From Acanthaster planci (Eukaryota > Echinodermata > Asteroidea > Valvatida > Acanthasteridae), in NCBI RefSeq assembly GCF_001949145.1, contig NW_019091452.1, positions 514,788 to 578,787 of the forward strand: 64,000 nucleotides of DNA, written 5' to 3'. Both the position numbers and the translations under genes were made by a program. This document shows positions 34,813 through 48,700 of the stretch, piece after piece. Every line of letters starts with the position of its first letter. Position 1 is the first letter of the stretch. A model generated the notes under the pieces. That model was given only the letters and a program-made list of their open reading frames with translations. It searched no databases and was not told the DNA's origin.

Positions 34813-35440
34813 ACGAGTGTTGCACCGCAGGCATGTCGTGACATCGTCAATATTCTCCCTGTGTATTAGTGTAAAAAACTCGATTACATAGAAATGATTC
34901 ATAAGTGTATACACGACAGTTCGATACGTCTGTTTTCTTTGTTCAACATGTTCAATGCATTTTGTAAGTGTTGACGGTGTGTTGACGTTACTATCAATGT
35001 GTTAACACTAATTAGTACGACCCGTGGCAGTGAGTGAAACTCGTGTGGGGCAAGGCAGAATCACGTGGGTGCAAATGATGTGATCGGCCTCCATTTTTCT
35101 AGGTTATGATAATGTGGATTCGTAAAACAAAAGGTTGATGATCGCCCTGTCGTAATAGGCCCATGTGGAAACATTTTGTGGGTGCAAGTGGTTTTTCAGT
35201 GGCAGCAGATGTATTTGCACCCACATGCCGCCACTGCTCGCATTCTAAATACATGTGGGTCTTTATGAAGACACCCGGTTTGTTTCTCAAAAATATACTC
35301 TGAAATCACATGTAATAGTTCATCAAAACACCCCATATTACCTCATTTATCCCCACAGAATGTATTTATTTACAGTATATTGACCGATTTCAGTTTTAGA
35401 CGAAGGATTTTGGCGGATTCTAATCACGATTTATACTTAC

Positions 35441-35500
35441 ATTGAGCAAACGCGGCGACCACACGGTACGGCTACACGAAACGCTTCAAAAACGTTGCTA
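35441..35500 (-). other. Probable non-coding first exon of the SNRPA-type gene
   Basis: The coding first exon is preceded on the minus strand by a splice acceptor (TTTTGCAG at 34258-34251), so an upstream untranslated exon is expected. A strong donor CAAT|GTAAGT occurs at 35441/35440. It follows a short GC-richer stretch (ccgcgtttgctc) where a promoter would fit. The 5' limit is a guess. Confidence 0.4.
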
Positions 35501-37053
35501 ATAGTGCGCCCTCTATTCTTGACCGAGGCGAGTTAACAAAACCGGGGACTGTTCTAGTGGTATTGGAGGAGTTTCCCGGCATTGTTTGACCAAAACATGT
35601 TATTATTTATAACTTAGGGCAAATTTCCAGAAGAAGTGGCATTTTTCATAAAAAATAACCCTTACAGTAAAATACAATTAATTGGGAAAAAATCGGCACA
35701 AAAATCGCAAGTATATTTCGGTTCAAGCAAGGTCTTTTTTCCCTCCGGTAAATGTATTTGTACACACTTTTCTTGCACATTCAAAACCAGTATCTGATGA
35801 TAGCCACATCCGAGTCCTATGTATGCACGAGTTGAGTAATTCTAGAGGACACCTCTTGACAAAAGTTAATAGAGGGACGAGTTCAATACTATAACTTTAC
35901 TACATCCGTCAAAATTACATTTTGTGCTCAGTTTTTGGTTAATTTAATCCAAATTTTGAGACTTTTTTGTTTTACACTTGTGAAGATTTGCACATGAGCA
36001 CAATAGTGCTGTCATCCAGATCCTAAATCCTAGATGTCTCCTTGATTTGTAAAAGAAAAAAATGAAATAAAATGAAAAAAGCTTGATTTTTAGACACATT
36101 CTCTCGTACATTTCCATTTCTTTGGCAATTTATTGCAGCTGTTTAAGAATGAAGCAGTAAGGAAATCTTCTCAGAACTGTTGCCAGAGACGAAATGTGGG
36201 GCTCAAACTTTTCTCATCAAAACGTGTAAAATGAACATTGTCTTTCCTGATGGAATCCTTGAACAGCGCCCTCACTGCTCTAGAAAAGATTGTACAATTT
36301 GTTATTTTAAAAAAACGAGGCACTTTTCAATACACTTACAATTGATTCTGACACAGTATGATTTCAAAAGTGTTCGTACATGGAAGAAGATTGTGATGAA
36401 TACAAACTCAGTCTCAAAAACATTTATAGCATTGAGGTAGGAGTTACACACCTATTCATTTATAATGCCGGTCAAATCTCGCGCTAAGTCCCCTTCCCCG
36501 ACCGGATCAAGTTGGCCTTTTACCGTTCAATGCGCCGCGGTCTCTGCTCCAGCTAGAGACCACAACATTGACCGGAGGGGGCGATCTGGCTAGGGTATGC
36601 TTCTTGTGACGCATCTTATGACATTATTAAAAATTACAGTGCATAGAACTGATTTCTTGATACAGTGTCAGCTGACTGATTAATAATCTTATGAGAAGGC
36701 TCTTTACCTGAATCTTCTGTGTATTGTGTGTTGTAGATTTCATAATAAACGTTCCTGTGATTTGTGAAAAGTAACCAAAATAATTATTCATTCAGTATTT
36801 TCGTGGTGAGAGTTTCGGCAACTGCGACAGTCTACAGTAATTAAATTGCTCATTTTGCTTTGCTGTTGTTGATAATGTAGGCCGACCACCGGCTGGCAAC
36901 ATTACGCTTGTGACGTAGCAAAAAGAATGAGAATGGTCTTTACACTCACGGACGTATATAAAAAAAAACCTGGACTCGCAACGCCTTTGTATGAAAAAGA
37001 AGCCAACCAGCGGCCATTTTACCGAGCCGAATACAAAGGCGTGGGTTGGCTCC

Positions 37054-37246
37054 NNNNNNNNNNNNNNNNNNNNNNNNNNNNNNNNNNNNNNNNNNNNNNN
37101 NNNNNNNNNNNNNNNNNNNNNNNNNNNNNNNNNNNNNNNNNNNNNNNNNNNNNNNNNNNNNNNNNNNNNNNNNNNNNNNNNNNNNNNNNNNNNNNNNNNN
37201 NNNNNNNNNNNNNNNNNNNNNNNNNNNNNNNNNNNNNNNNNNNNNN
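37054..37246. other. Assembly gap (193 N)
   Basis: A run of N in the intergenic region. Open frames drawn across it are artefacts. Confidence 1.
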
Positions 37247-37836
37247 GTGGGAACAAGACGTACTTAGGCTTATTGTGGGACTCATTCCCGCGCTCCACGA
37301 ATACCCTTTCACACTGTGGGGCCCTTTTAATTACGTCACTGTACTTTTGATTGTAGCATGCAAACAAAGAGCGGCTGAGATTTCCATCAAAGGCACCGCC
37401 GCCATTTCGCTTTGGAATCTCCAAGTTTGTTTGGTCAACAAATCGCGGTTTTATTCCGGCTGCTAATCCCTGCTAGCGTTGAAGCTTTGTTCCCTCATTC
37501 CATGTCTGTTTGAAAATTTGTAAGAGTCAGTCAGCATTCTTTCTCTCCTACATTAATATCCTTCTAAAGGCTGCTATCTAAGGCCTGCATGTACATTAGA
37601 ATTTTGGGGACGGTGATTGCGTTAAGGTCAGACGATCCGTCTAGGTACGCGGTGAAATACGTAAATGAAAGCGATGAAATAGGCAATTTCACACTTTTAA
37701 GAATCAAATGTGGCAATGACTTATAACTCGAACGCTGTTCTGGGGAAGGGTTTGAGGTTATTGTCCTGAACTGTATTTCAAACGAATTAGCAAATTTTTC
37801 AACAATCTTTTTTCCTGATAGAGGACTTTCTCTTAC

Positions 37837-37899
37837 CTTGTGAGTTCTTAAAACTCGGAGAGTCGACGATTTGGAAATGTTGGAGTTTACAGAGGCCAT
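37837..37899 (-). CDS. Candidate first coding exon, unknown gene
   Basis: On the minus strand, ATGGCC at 37899 opens 21 codons (MASVNSNISKSSTLRVLRTH plus K). They end at the consensus donor CACAAG|GTAAGA in phase 0. The start context and donor are good, but I found no downstream exon on this strand; part of the expected region is an assembly gap. No family is recognised. Confidence 0.28.
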
Positions 37900-38044
37900 T
37901 GTAATGACATGTTGTCCCTCTAGCCCACTGCTTTTCACTCGCTTTTGTAATGAATGTTTAATCGTGGAGGTAGAATCACACCTCCATGGTTTAATAAATA
38001 CGTTCTCCGTTTGGCATCCAGTCCCTACTACACTCTAATAAAGT

Positions 38045-38083
38045 CTAAAAACACCTGGGTCAGACTGATCCGGGTGTTTTTAG
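38045..38083. repeat. Near-perfect hairpin CTAAAAACACC...GGTGTTTTTAG
   Basis: CTAAAAACACCTGGGTCAG and CTGATCCGGGTGTTTTTAG form nearly complementary arms. Matching acactcta / tagagtgt sequences lie outside. A relic of the same sequence, gggtcagtctgaccctgctgtttttaga, lies at 4896-4924, so this is a dispersed foldback element. Confidence 0.6.
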
Positions 38084-39747
38084 AGTGTGTCTTTTCCGGA
38101 AATGTTGTCCCCAGAAGGTTCTCCACCCAGATTTACCGTTTTCGTAAACCTTATTTTCCCAGACAAGGTCCGCAAGAAATTTTACCTTCACTTGCTGAAC
38201 CGCTTAATGCACAGGGGCCAACGCGAGTGAGGCCGTGACCAAAACAAACATAACAACAAACCCCTGTGTCAAATTTATTCACAATGAAAATTTGTACGTA
38301 TTATCTTGGCTTATTAAGCTGCAAAAAGGGTAAGGCATAAAACTAGCGAGACCTTAAAGAGAATTATTGTTTTGATCACGCACTGCATACAGCCATGTGA
38401 TTCTTTAATTATATTAAATTCATCAAGCAAAAGTTATGATGCTAGTCGTCGCCATTGTTGGAATTTCGGGCCATAAAGTATATTTGCACGTAAGATGGTT
38501 AAAATGAATGACGCGAAGGTTTGCATGGGGATGAATAAAGGAACATTCAATGTTCTTCTAGCGTGTAGGACCTTCCCTATTGCGAAACACGCATTTTTGT
38601 GGGATAATGTTAACGGTACCCCCCAAAAATACCAGCCGCAGGGCCAACATTAACCAATGCGTGTGCTGACATCTGGGCCGTGTAATGCGTCTAATCGGGA
38701 CGCCCCAGGTTTGGTTCGTCAATATTTGAGTGTTGACTCGCGCATTAGTGCGAGGCGACTATCCTACGGGCGCGTATTTGCAGAAATCCACGGGGCGTTT
38801 AATCAGATTAGTCAGAGAAGAAAGTGTTACACACAGCGTTTAATACATGTTTGACGCAAACAACCACACGAACGTAATTCGCTCCAGAAAATTAACCAAT
38901 CAGTATCCGTTCTGGGTCCCAGACGTCATTTGCAGATGCCGTGGTGGGACAGTGGTGCATCGGCAATGTTTACTGTGTACATATAAGTTTGTGGTCTGAC
39001 CGCGTACATTTTATAATCATTAATTGGTACAGCTCTGCTCAGCAGTATGCACCTGTGTTTTCCCATTGGAATTTTATAAACGAATGCTGTGGATGGGAAG
39101 GTAGGTAATTAAATTTAATGATTACTGATTGTGTTTCATTAAAATTATTTTCATTTTTCCCCTGACTATTCCACTCAAATTTGACACACGCTCATAGCGT
39201 ATGCCCATTACTAGTCACTGAGTCCCTGTTGTTAATTGTATCAACGTCTTTAGTTTCATTTCTTCACGAAAAATCCAATTGCAGAGTTGAACACATTGGA
39301 GCAAAATTATCCAAACAGGTGAACTTTCATTCCAAGCAAATGTTGATGTAATGAACGACCTGTTTTCAATCGCCTTGCACTGAGAAGGCTTGTGTGGAAA
39401 CCACAGATTTAACCGTCGTTTGCAGGTCTGGTTCTAAATTTCATGAGATGAGGATTTTGTCCACAGACGTACACCTTTATTTTATTAAAAACGGGTTTCA
39501 GGAGAGGGAAGATGGAGACTCATGCACCTAGTGGTACGCATTTACCTATGAATAAGAACAGACGTATGCGCACGACGCATATGCATCTCTTGTGTGTACA
39601 TTTGTGTGTACATGCACATAAGTATCGCATTATATGTAGTACAGGATTTTAAAATGAAACTCGCTAATCGCCACCTAGAGCTATAACTCAAGCAGAAAGT
39701 TATTTGTTTTGACTTGAAAGTCATTTGTTTTTAAGGGAAAGTTCAGG

Positions 39748-42700
39748 ATGCCGTCTCAGCAAGAACGCGAATGCCAGTCCCCGGAGCGGTCGGATGAGAC
39801 GGACACCAGCCTCGTCGGTCAGACCCAGCTCCATGAGACTTTGCTATGGTAGGTGGGGGAGTTGTTTGACGTAACTGTACACACTGTGGCCAGTGAACTC
39901 CTTTTTGGACAGAATATGGCGCCAAGTAATAACTCAGTGCATGACATCCATCATGACTGGGTCCATCATTGAAACGGTGACTTTTGGGCAAGTTTTAATC
40001 ACGAACTGAAATGAGACCATCGGTAAATCTCTTCCATTGCCGCGCGTTGCAGTTCCATTAAAAGAATGTTTTGAGAAATTTTACTTACATTTTGACGTTA
40101 ATTAGTTGCATATCTCGCTACTTTTGTGTCTTTGCCTCCCGAACATTGCTTTTTACTCCAGTGGTTTTCTCTTTACTAATGACGAAAACGGATATTGATA
40201 ACATTTAGACCTATTCAACTGTGCCCCAGGCTCGGTTTCAAATTGACTCGACTTGAATATCCCAAAGATTGCATGAAGTTGGTCGGACCATGGGTAACTT
40301 TGAAGCCCCATTTAACTCGCCCTTAATTCAACACGGAATCTTGTAAACAAAGCGTTTTGCGACTTGTCAGACCTGTTTCCTGTGCAGTACTAGGCAAACT
40401 GAGAGGGTTATTCAAAGTGCAAATCATCCCTGATCAATAAAGCACGTGCACATGTATATCAGGATCAAGACTTGTTAAATCCTCCCTCATGCAGGTTGAA
40501 CGAGAACTATGAGAGAGCTGAGGGCGTGTGCTTGCCTCGATGTGTGTTGTACACGCATTATTTGGACCTCTGCAAGAAGAGAATTTTCACTCCGGCGGGG
40601 GCTGCCACCTTCGGCAAGGTTTGTACAGGCCGATCTTTTGTTCACAAACTTTGACCTCCATTTTATATCGACAGCGAAAGCTAACTTATCCACCCTTGCT
40701 TACATCAGTTATAATCTGTCTCTCTAAAAACATTTGTCGTTGAAGGCACAACATATTTTTGATTAGGTCTATACTTAAAATGATTGTGTAAGTGTAATGT
40801 TTAATATAAGTCCGCAGGCTTTGTTTTCGGTCTTTACATTCATTGACAACCAAAGCACATCACAAAGGGAAAGCCAGATTATTTTTTGCACGATGATCTC
40901 TACCATATTATCGGGGTATAATCATAAAGACCAGTGGTATATGCTATCAGCCTCGATCTGGACCAAGAGAGGGCGCAGTTTTCGTAGCAACGCAGACTCT
41001 TTCAGTCGGAACGGAATTTCGCTTGTTCAAGAACGACAATGAAATCCACGTGTTACGATCGCATCGCCACCTAGTAACGAACACCCCCGACCAATATGGT
41101 TCTTTTCAACCGATGAAGGGGTGTGTCAGATCCAGGCAGATAGGTACAGAGCTTTTCATTGAGCAGTCTGGGGACATTACACTCGTCACGAAATCCCTTT
41201 GTTGTCTAATAGAACCAAATTTATCCTCAAAGTAAAAAAAAAGCTGATCAGTGATCTCTTTCCTCAGATTATTCGGCAGATGTTTCCAAAGCTCACCACA
41301 AGAAGGCTCGGCACAAGAGGACAATCAAAGTAATTTTTTTTCAAAAAAATCCTTGTACTTTCAAAATTGTGGTTAAGTCTAAATTCTGTGGCGAATTCAG
41401 TGGGAGATGGCAGTGAAGGAACGTGTTGCTTTTTAGGAACGAAAGACGTCAAGACGTTAGAAACAGTAACCCTCCGGACAAGAGGTGACAAATCTTTTAT
41501 GAATGAATGAAATAAATAAAAATTGCTCGGCTGTCATAAAACTGGCCATATTTCCCCGGGACTCAAAACCTGTATATAGACCTAATCCGATTTGTTAACA
41601 GGATTTTAAGATACCTTTATCCAATCAATACACCTCACTGTAAGTGTTAGGCTTGACTTCAGCACTTAACATTTAGACAGAAAAAACTGTTTAACGAGAT
41701 TAACAGTTGTCTACAAATCGTTTCGCCAAAATGGCGATTGAAATTTTCTGGACATTGTTTAAATCTAGTCAGCACAACAGAAGTTTGCTTCTTTTGTAAC
41801 ACGTTCCCCGACTTCAGGTACCACTACTATGGTATTGGCATTAAGAAGTCATCCATCTACTACCACTCCGTTTACTCCGGCAAGGGACTGAGCCGGTAAG
41901 TTTGTCCACTGTATGGGTGGCGGGGATAGGCTGCTTCATAAGCCGGATTTTTCAATGCTAGTCTTCTAATTTGGTAAAACTTTTGTTCATTGTACGAGTC
42001 TCCAGCTCGACCAAGAGAGGGCGTTATTGCTAGAAACGGACGCTCCTTTGGTCGGAACTGAGCTTCCCTGGTTTACCATCTTAATGCACGTCTCGGTCGC
42101 ATCGCTATACAAACAAACTGAACACTTACGACCAGCCCTGCTCTTTTCAACCGATGAGGGGGTGCTGCTGTTCAAGGCTGAAATCTGCTTCGGGTTTATC
42201 TAACAGTTGTGTGTGTATGATTTTTTTTTTACCTGAAGTGGACAAAATGTAACATTCAAACCAATACAAGGCGACTAGTGCCCCAAGCCTTACAACTCCA
42301 TAGAGACCTGCCTTGTGAAAGTTATCAGGAGCAAGTAAATTAATCTTAATCATAAAGCATCACAGCAGTAGCATCACCGAAAATCGATTTTCAGACTTTC
42401 TTCTGCCACAAGTATCGTCATTTCCATTCATTCTGTGACTTTTTCACAAAATTATAATAGACATGAACGTCTTTAGGTCATGTGACTGTACCTAGTCCTG
42501 GTTCTGTTTTGCCTACGTGCCTACTAACCCAAATTTTATTTGCAAAATCACTTTTTTTAACAGATTTTCGGAATCTAAAGTAAAAACAGAGGTGAGAAGT
42601 TTTTCGTAAGGTTTGTTTTCTTTTTTGAAGGGCCACGAATCGATGAAATTCCTTTACATTTGCATTTCCTAGAAGCAAAACTGGTAACGATGTTCCTTGG

Positions 42701-45700
42701 AATTATTTTCCTATTACGAGACATGAACCAAAACACAATTTTTTAACAAGTCTGGTGATTGTACTCTGATAAAATAAAAAGTAGAATTATTGGAGGCTGA
42801 CCAGATTGAAAACATTATTGTGACAGGATGAAACCGTAATGTCTGTTTATGTTAAGAGTGTCCGACTATTGCCAGTATATTAGGACGTATGAGTTTTTGT
42901 GATTATGGCAAAGGCATCAATTCACATTCATTTCCAATTTTCGACAGGGATCTGCGCGGAAATTTTCTCTGAGCTCAAAGTCTGGGACCCTTCTCCCAGA
43001 TTTCCCAACAGCAGGCAACCTGGTCATTCCTGATGACATCAGTTCGGAAAAGGTACCAATCGACTATATACTTTACTCCAGATTTCTTTAGCTTGCACCT
43101 TTGTGTCTCTTTGTTTGAACTCGTCGTAGTCTAGATTTTGCCAAAGAGTTTGAAGGTTAACTTTGGATCAATTGTTACAAGTTTGACTGGTCTCCTGTAT
43201 AAACACAGGTAGAGACATTCTTACTGATGTACCAGACTCACTGCCAGCGTATTTTGGACACCATTGTGTCTTCAAACTTTGAGGAGGTAAGAATCGAAAA
43301 CAGGATCGTAACCACAACTGCTAGTCTAAGTTTAAGGGTAAACAGTTGGCATAAGTGCATTGGATCTTGTGGCCAGGTATACATTTTCTGTTTTTGTTTG
43401 ATTTGTTCTGTTATATTTTTGTTTCTTTGTTTTTTCTTATTTGAAGGTAACGATAGCGACGACCTAATTAGAAAGATTGAGTTAGCCCTGAATTTTTATC
43501 CCGAGGTCGCGGGATAATGTTGTTTGTGAGTTTATTTTGCAGGTACAGAACTTCTTGCTCCACTTCTGGCAAGGCATGCCAAAACACATGCAGTCGCTTC
43601 TCTCCTCTGACGTCATCATTGATGTCATTGCTCTGTGTGACTCGGTTTTGTACAAGGTAAACGAACGAGAGGTCATTACTTTTTGCCAGACACAAATGAT
43701 AGGCGCCCAGGCAGTCTGACACTGGCACACGTCCACGGTCCAATGGCACTTTTATAACTTGTGGACTTTTGTTGAATAGCCCTCATACTATCCTTAAGCC
43801 TATCCCCCGAGCGAGACCAAGAGAGGGCGCAATTTCCTAGCTCCTTTTGTAGAGACCCCACTTCGCTGGTTCACAATCGACTATGGAATGTGCGTGTTAC
43901 GGTCAGGCTGCTACCAACAAAAAGAACATCCTCACCGTACCAGAATGACACCTTTCCACTGATGAAGGGGTGCTTCTGCCCATTCAAGGCGGATACCCAA
44001 CGTTAAACTAACCCTAAAACCCCCGAACCCTGCCAAAACGACATTAAAAGCGGTTCCAAGAGTACCCTACACAACCAAGGTTACACGCAACCCGAAATTA
44101 CCAAGAGCAGCAAATTCCGATAGCAGGATATCACATTTCAGAAGAGTGTTAGGTACAGCAACATTAAGTTTGGAAAAAAATGTAATCACAACATAAATAC
44201 TCCACTGTGATCTTGTACATTTCTCAGCATTATTTGTGTGAATAATTGACAGGTCCTGACAGATGTCTTGATACCGTGCACGATTCAAGACATACCGGAG
44301 GGATTGAGCTTTGACATCCGCACATTTGCCAAGAAGATACCGGTTTGGCTTGACAGTTCGCTGGATCAAATGTGTGAGAAATTGCGAGCGCGGAAAATGA
44401 AAGGTAACCACATCCTAGAATTGAGAATAGCAAACCTTTTCCAACTGATGATTTATAGAGTTCCACACTTCATTTGGAAAAGTAGGTTTACTGGAATAAT
44501 AAGACAGAAATCTCGTATCTTTCTCTTGGACGACCTGCATTGTCAAGATTATGGGCTGAACCTTGCCTTTTTGGAAGTCAGTACGTTTACTGTTTAGATA
44601 TCGTCAAAGGAATCAGCCTGACGTGCCCTTGTAGACATAAAAATAGAAACAGTACAGGAAGAAGTTATCACTAACGTCTCTGAGTGAGTACATTCAACAC
44701 CAATTGCAAATTAGCGAATAGCTTATGACAAATAACTTTCACAATCCTGTGCGATATTAAATGGGTGCCAACTTGGCTGAAGTGCACCCAGCTGCATTCC
44801 AGGCCCGGGAAGGGCGACCAGTGGGCACCGGCAGAGGTACCGCCGGGCGGGCATGCTTAATCTTATTCAACAGATTGAGATGGGACTGACTCATTCAACT
44901 GATTTGATTGCAGTGTTGTCTTCATTCGTGAGAAGTCTGCGGCGACAAATGTCGTTCGTGCAGTTAGCACAGGTAAAAGTCGTGTTTAATTTCTTTTCCG
45001 CAGAAAACATTTAATGTTAATTCCCATTAAATATTGTCACGAGCAATTGCTGTTACCTTTGGGAACCTTCTGCTGTGGTGTTTCAAATGTGCCGTATGCG
45101 TCTGGTCGGATTTTTCAGCCGGAGTCGCATTTTTCAGCCGGCGTTGCATTTTTTCAACCAGTATTCTGAAAAATCCTACCAGACGGCACATATGGAAAAC
45201 CATACTTTTGCCTTGTTACACGTTTATTATTTGCCCATTTCCTGCAAAATGTCTACTCCACGTTGTACATCAAGAAACCCTGATGGAGTTGCTATGGCAC
45301 ATCCAGAATTTATCTCTAGAAATATCTCTTGGTGCTTAACCCAACCCCAAACTCAGTTGTGCCAGAGGGGACTAGGATGTACGACTATTTAGGTTTAGCT
45401 GTAGGTGTCCATTGTGTCTTTGTATTTCAAAAAATGAAACGAGAACTGGGGCAGGGGAAACCTCCATTCCTCCTTGAGTTAAAAACCATGTCAAAAAGGT
45501 ACTATGAAATGAGCAATGGGCAGCACCGTGTTGCCATGACTACGAAATGAGCAATGGGCAGCACTGTGTTGCCATGTCAACGGTGTTGGGGGGTGAGAAA
45601 TTCACGCTGGGAAATATTTGACCCCGGAACAACAAACATGAAGTCTCCATTTTCATTGTTTTTGTGCTCTGCGTCCAACCAGGTTGTTGTTGATTTTGGG

Positions 45701-48700
45701 TGGCATGATCAAAGTTTAATCGGCAATGGGTAACCTTCCTCTGCATGCTGTTAACCATGTTTACAGACGGCAAGAAGTGTGTTACTCAGCCAGGAAACAG
45801 TGAGCCAAATGACTCGAGATCTCGCGGAACTAAATATCAGCGGGAACATGACGCACGCAGATGTCAGCCAATCAGCATTTAGCGCTGCCAAAACAGGTAA
45901 GCCTGTGAAGTCTGGCGGTCTTCAACTTACCTGACTACGGCTCAAAAACAAAACAAAACAAAACAAAACAAAACAAAACAAAACAAAAAAAAAACACGCG
46001 TGTCTTAAAAAAATCTGTCAGTTGGCGCTTTCTTTAGGCACGACTAAATTATTTTGAGCCGTGAGTTCGGACGCAATTTGGACTGAGAGATTTTAAACTT
46101 CCTATTAAACGATGACAATTGTCAACCCCTAAGTCGACAAAGAACTGGGGTGATTTCAACTTGTTCAAGCCAGACCAGTTGCACTGCAGCAGATATTGGT
46201 GATATTGGCTCGGCAGTGTGAATATTCTGCTGGCCCACTGGATCCTTCAAGTGCGGCAAAAACAGTATAGGCTGGTCACCGTCAGACTTCTGACCGTACG
46301 AGACATCAAGACATGGTTATAAACCCATATCAGATTTCACGCTTTATGCACTTTTGTTCTTTGCACATTTCTGGGGAATATTATTTACGGTTTTCATACT
46401 TAAAACGCGTTTTTTTTTATCTCCCTTTAAACCTTTGACCTTTGAATTCGTAGTGTTGCAGGAGTTCAAAGGTTTGCTGGCCAAGCAAGCCCCTCTGGAG
46501 GCGTATGTGGAATGGACCGATAGCCTCATCGACCGATTTGTTCTCCAGGTATAGTGTAATTCGACCACCAGAATTAGAAACCATTACTGCGGTGGTGCAA
46601 AGCTCGTGGACAGGTGGTACGCGCGCGTTACATGCCCCTTCGACCAATAGGATGTCGTGATTTGCCAAATGCACGCGCGCGTTAAGCTGAAGAATGTGCA
46701 TGTGAGTGCTGTGCCACCGCAGTTATGGCGTCTAATCTGATTAGTCTATAGGACGTCAGTTTCGACTCGTCCATTAAGGTTTGTGTAGTGCAAAATATCC
46801 AGCCAAAAGGAACAAGATCCCGCTGCAGTCTAAGGTGATTTGGAGCGCTTTCTATTAAACTACAAAAAGGGAAAAATCACTTGTCACCTTGAAGAAATAT
46901 TCACAGTACCCCATGTTTACAACGTACATTTACATTTCTGATATTACGCAAACCCACTCATTGATATTTGTTTCAATTAATTAATTAATTAAAATGGTTG
47001 GTCTCATATGTGAAAATAATCAGGTAAACGTAAATGCAATGGAATACGTGAACACATTCATAAAGTGTAAACTGGTTAATCGGCGGAAAAGATATATTCA
47101 AATTTAAAACAAAATAATTCACCGTACCTGTCAATATCCCCGATACAGAAGATCTCAGGGAGCGATTGTGCGGACCTTTCTTCATCCTTCATGCTACAGT
47201 GGTCGTTTTTTACTTCCAAGATACTAAGAGACCTCACCCTGCAACGTGCATCTAGCTTTGGTAAGTATGCACCCTCCTTTTGTTGCACACATTAACTGCC
47301 ATTTTTATTGGGCAGGCTAAATAACAATAAATCATACGCATTTTGATGAAATTATTGGATTTTGATTTTTGTGTGTGAGGTTTTTGATAGACCATTGTAC
47401 CGACAGCGCCACACTTGTGCTTACAAATGTCCGTTCCACGGTCCACTGAACACCACAGAGAAGCACACACGTCAGCAAAAAGTGTGCTTCATTGGCTGCG
47501 TGAGATTTTTATATACTTTGCGAACAGACCACTATCTGATAATGTCAAAGCTATGTTTTATATATGTGTGTTTATGGTGCCCAGTGGACCGCGGAGCCCC
47601 ACCATAGGAAAGCGCATAATATGCGAACGATCTCAGACGTGATCGATGCATAATTATGTCTATTAATCTTTTGTTTCTGTGCCAGCGGCTGGTCTCAGTT
47701 TGCCAACCCTAACCAGTGGTTGGCAAAAATTACGACTTTGACGCAGCAAAGTTCAAGTATATGGGGTATAATAAGTTCCATTGGTGCCGCAGCCAGAAAG
47801 CGCTTGCCTTGAAACGTCAATTTCATAAATGCACCAACATCTTCTGTATAATTGTTGTATTTACACATACACAGTGATTATCTGTTTATTCTTTCACCGT
47901 TCTTAGCACGAGTGCATGAAATTAAACGTATTTGGAATCCTGGTTAAAGTTAAATCACTTATAATTATTCAAGTACGGAAACTGCAACTGAAGTAACATA
48001 CCTGAAGACGATAAAACTGACACCTGCTTATTGCAATAAATACCTTTTAGTGTCCGATGTTGGCATCTGTATTTCCCATGATGCAATGACAAAAGGAGTC
48101 TTCGGTCGAAGTAGCCTCTTGGTTGTAAACTGCATTGCTAACTGCTGTTTTCCTCTGTTCAAAAAATTAATATTAGGCCTAACTGAATAAAATTTTTCAC
48201 CCTTTCAATTACAGTCACCATGTGTAAAATCCATCATGTTTCGTGTCTGCTGCTGCTGCTGTTAAGTTTGTCCGTCTAATGAAATTCTTGATGATCTCCT
48301 CCACGTGTCCTTGTAGGATCTTTGCATCTCATCCACATGATGTTGACGGAATACGCATTCCTAGTGGTGGAGAGCCAACAGGATCAACACCATCACGCAG
48401 AAATGGTTGACCATGTGCAGAAGAACATGAAACAAACTGGTAAGTGACAGCGCCCCCACCGTCTTTATTTTTTAACACCGTTGTCTATCTAAGGACAGTT
48501 TTCTCTTTGATTGCACTGATGTCGAAAAGAAAATTAATGAATTTTTGTTTGTACCATTCATTTATTCTAAAAAGAGGAGATCTGCACTAAAGCTACGGTC
48601 AGGTCCTCGGGTCAAAGGTCGTCACCAGGATCAACAGCTACCGTGAAACTGAAGCGAAGGAAGTGTTCAACAAGTCAAGCAGGTGCAGCGTAGTTGATTT

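Larger units (their letters stand above)
35501..39747. other. Head-to-head intergenic region, mostly without recognised genes
   Basis: This region lies between the SNRPA-type and RFX6-like starts. It contains a 193-N assembly gap, a hairpin at 38045-38083, a candidate minus-strand first exon at 37837-37899 and a short hairpin at about 36540-36562 (ggtctctgctccagctagagacc). An ATGGCGGCGGTG start-like site occurs on the minus strand near 37398, without supporting exons. The rest shows nothing I can name. Confidence 0.45.

Noticed and set aside
37380-37424. Minus-strand ATGGCGGCGGTG start-like site
   Set aside because: Good start context but the frame stops after about 19 codons, and no clear donor or downstream exon was found.
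36792-37466. Long open frames across the second assembly gap
   Set aside because: They are open only because N is read as X. The flanking parts show no recognisable protein.
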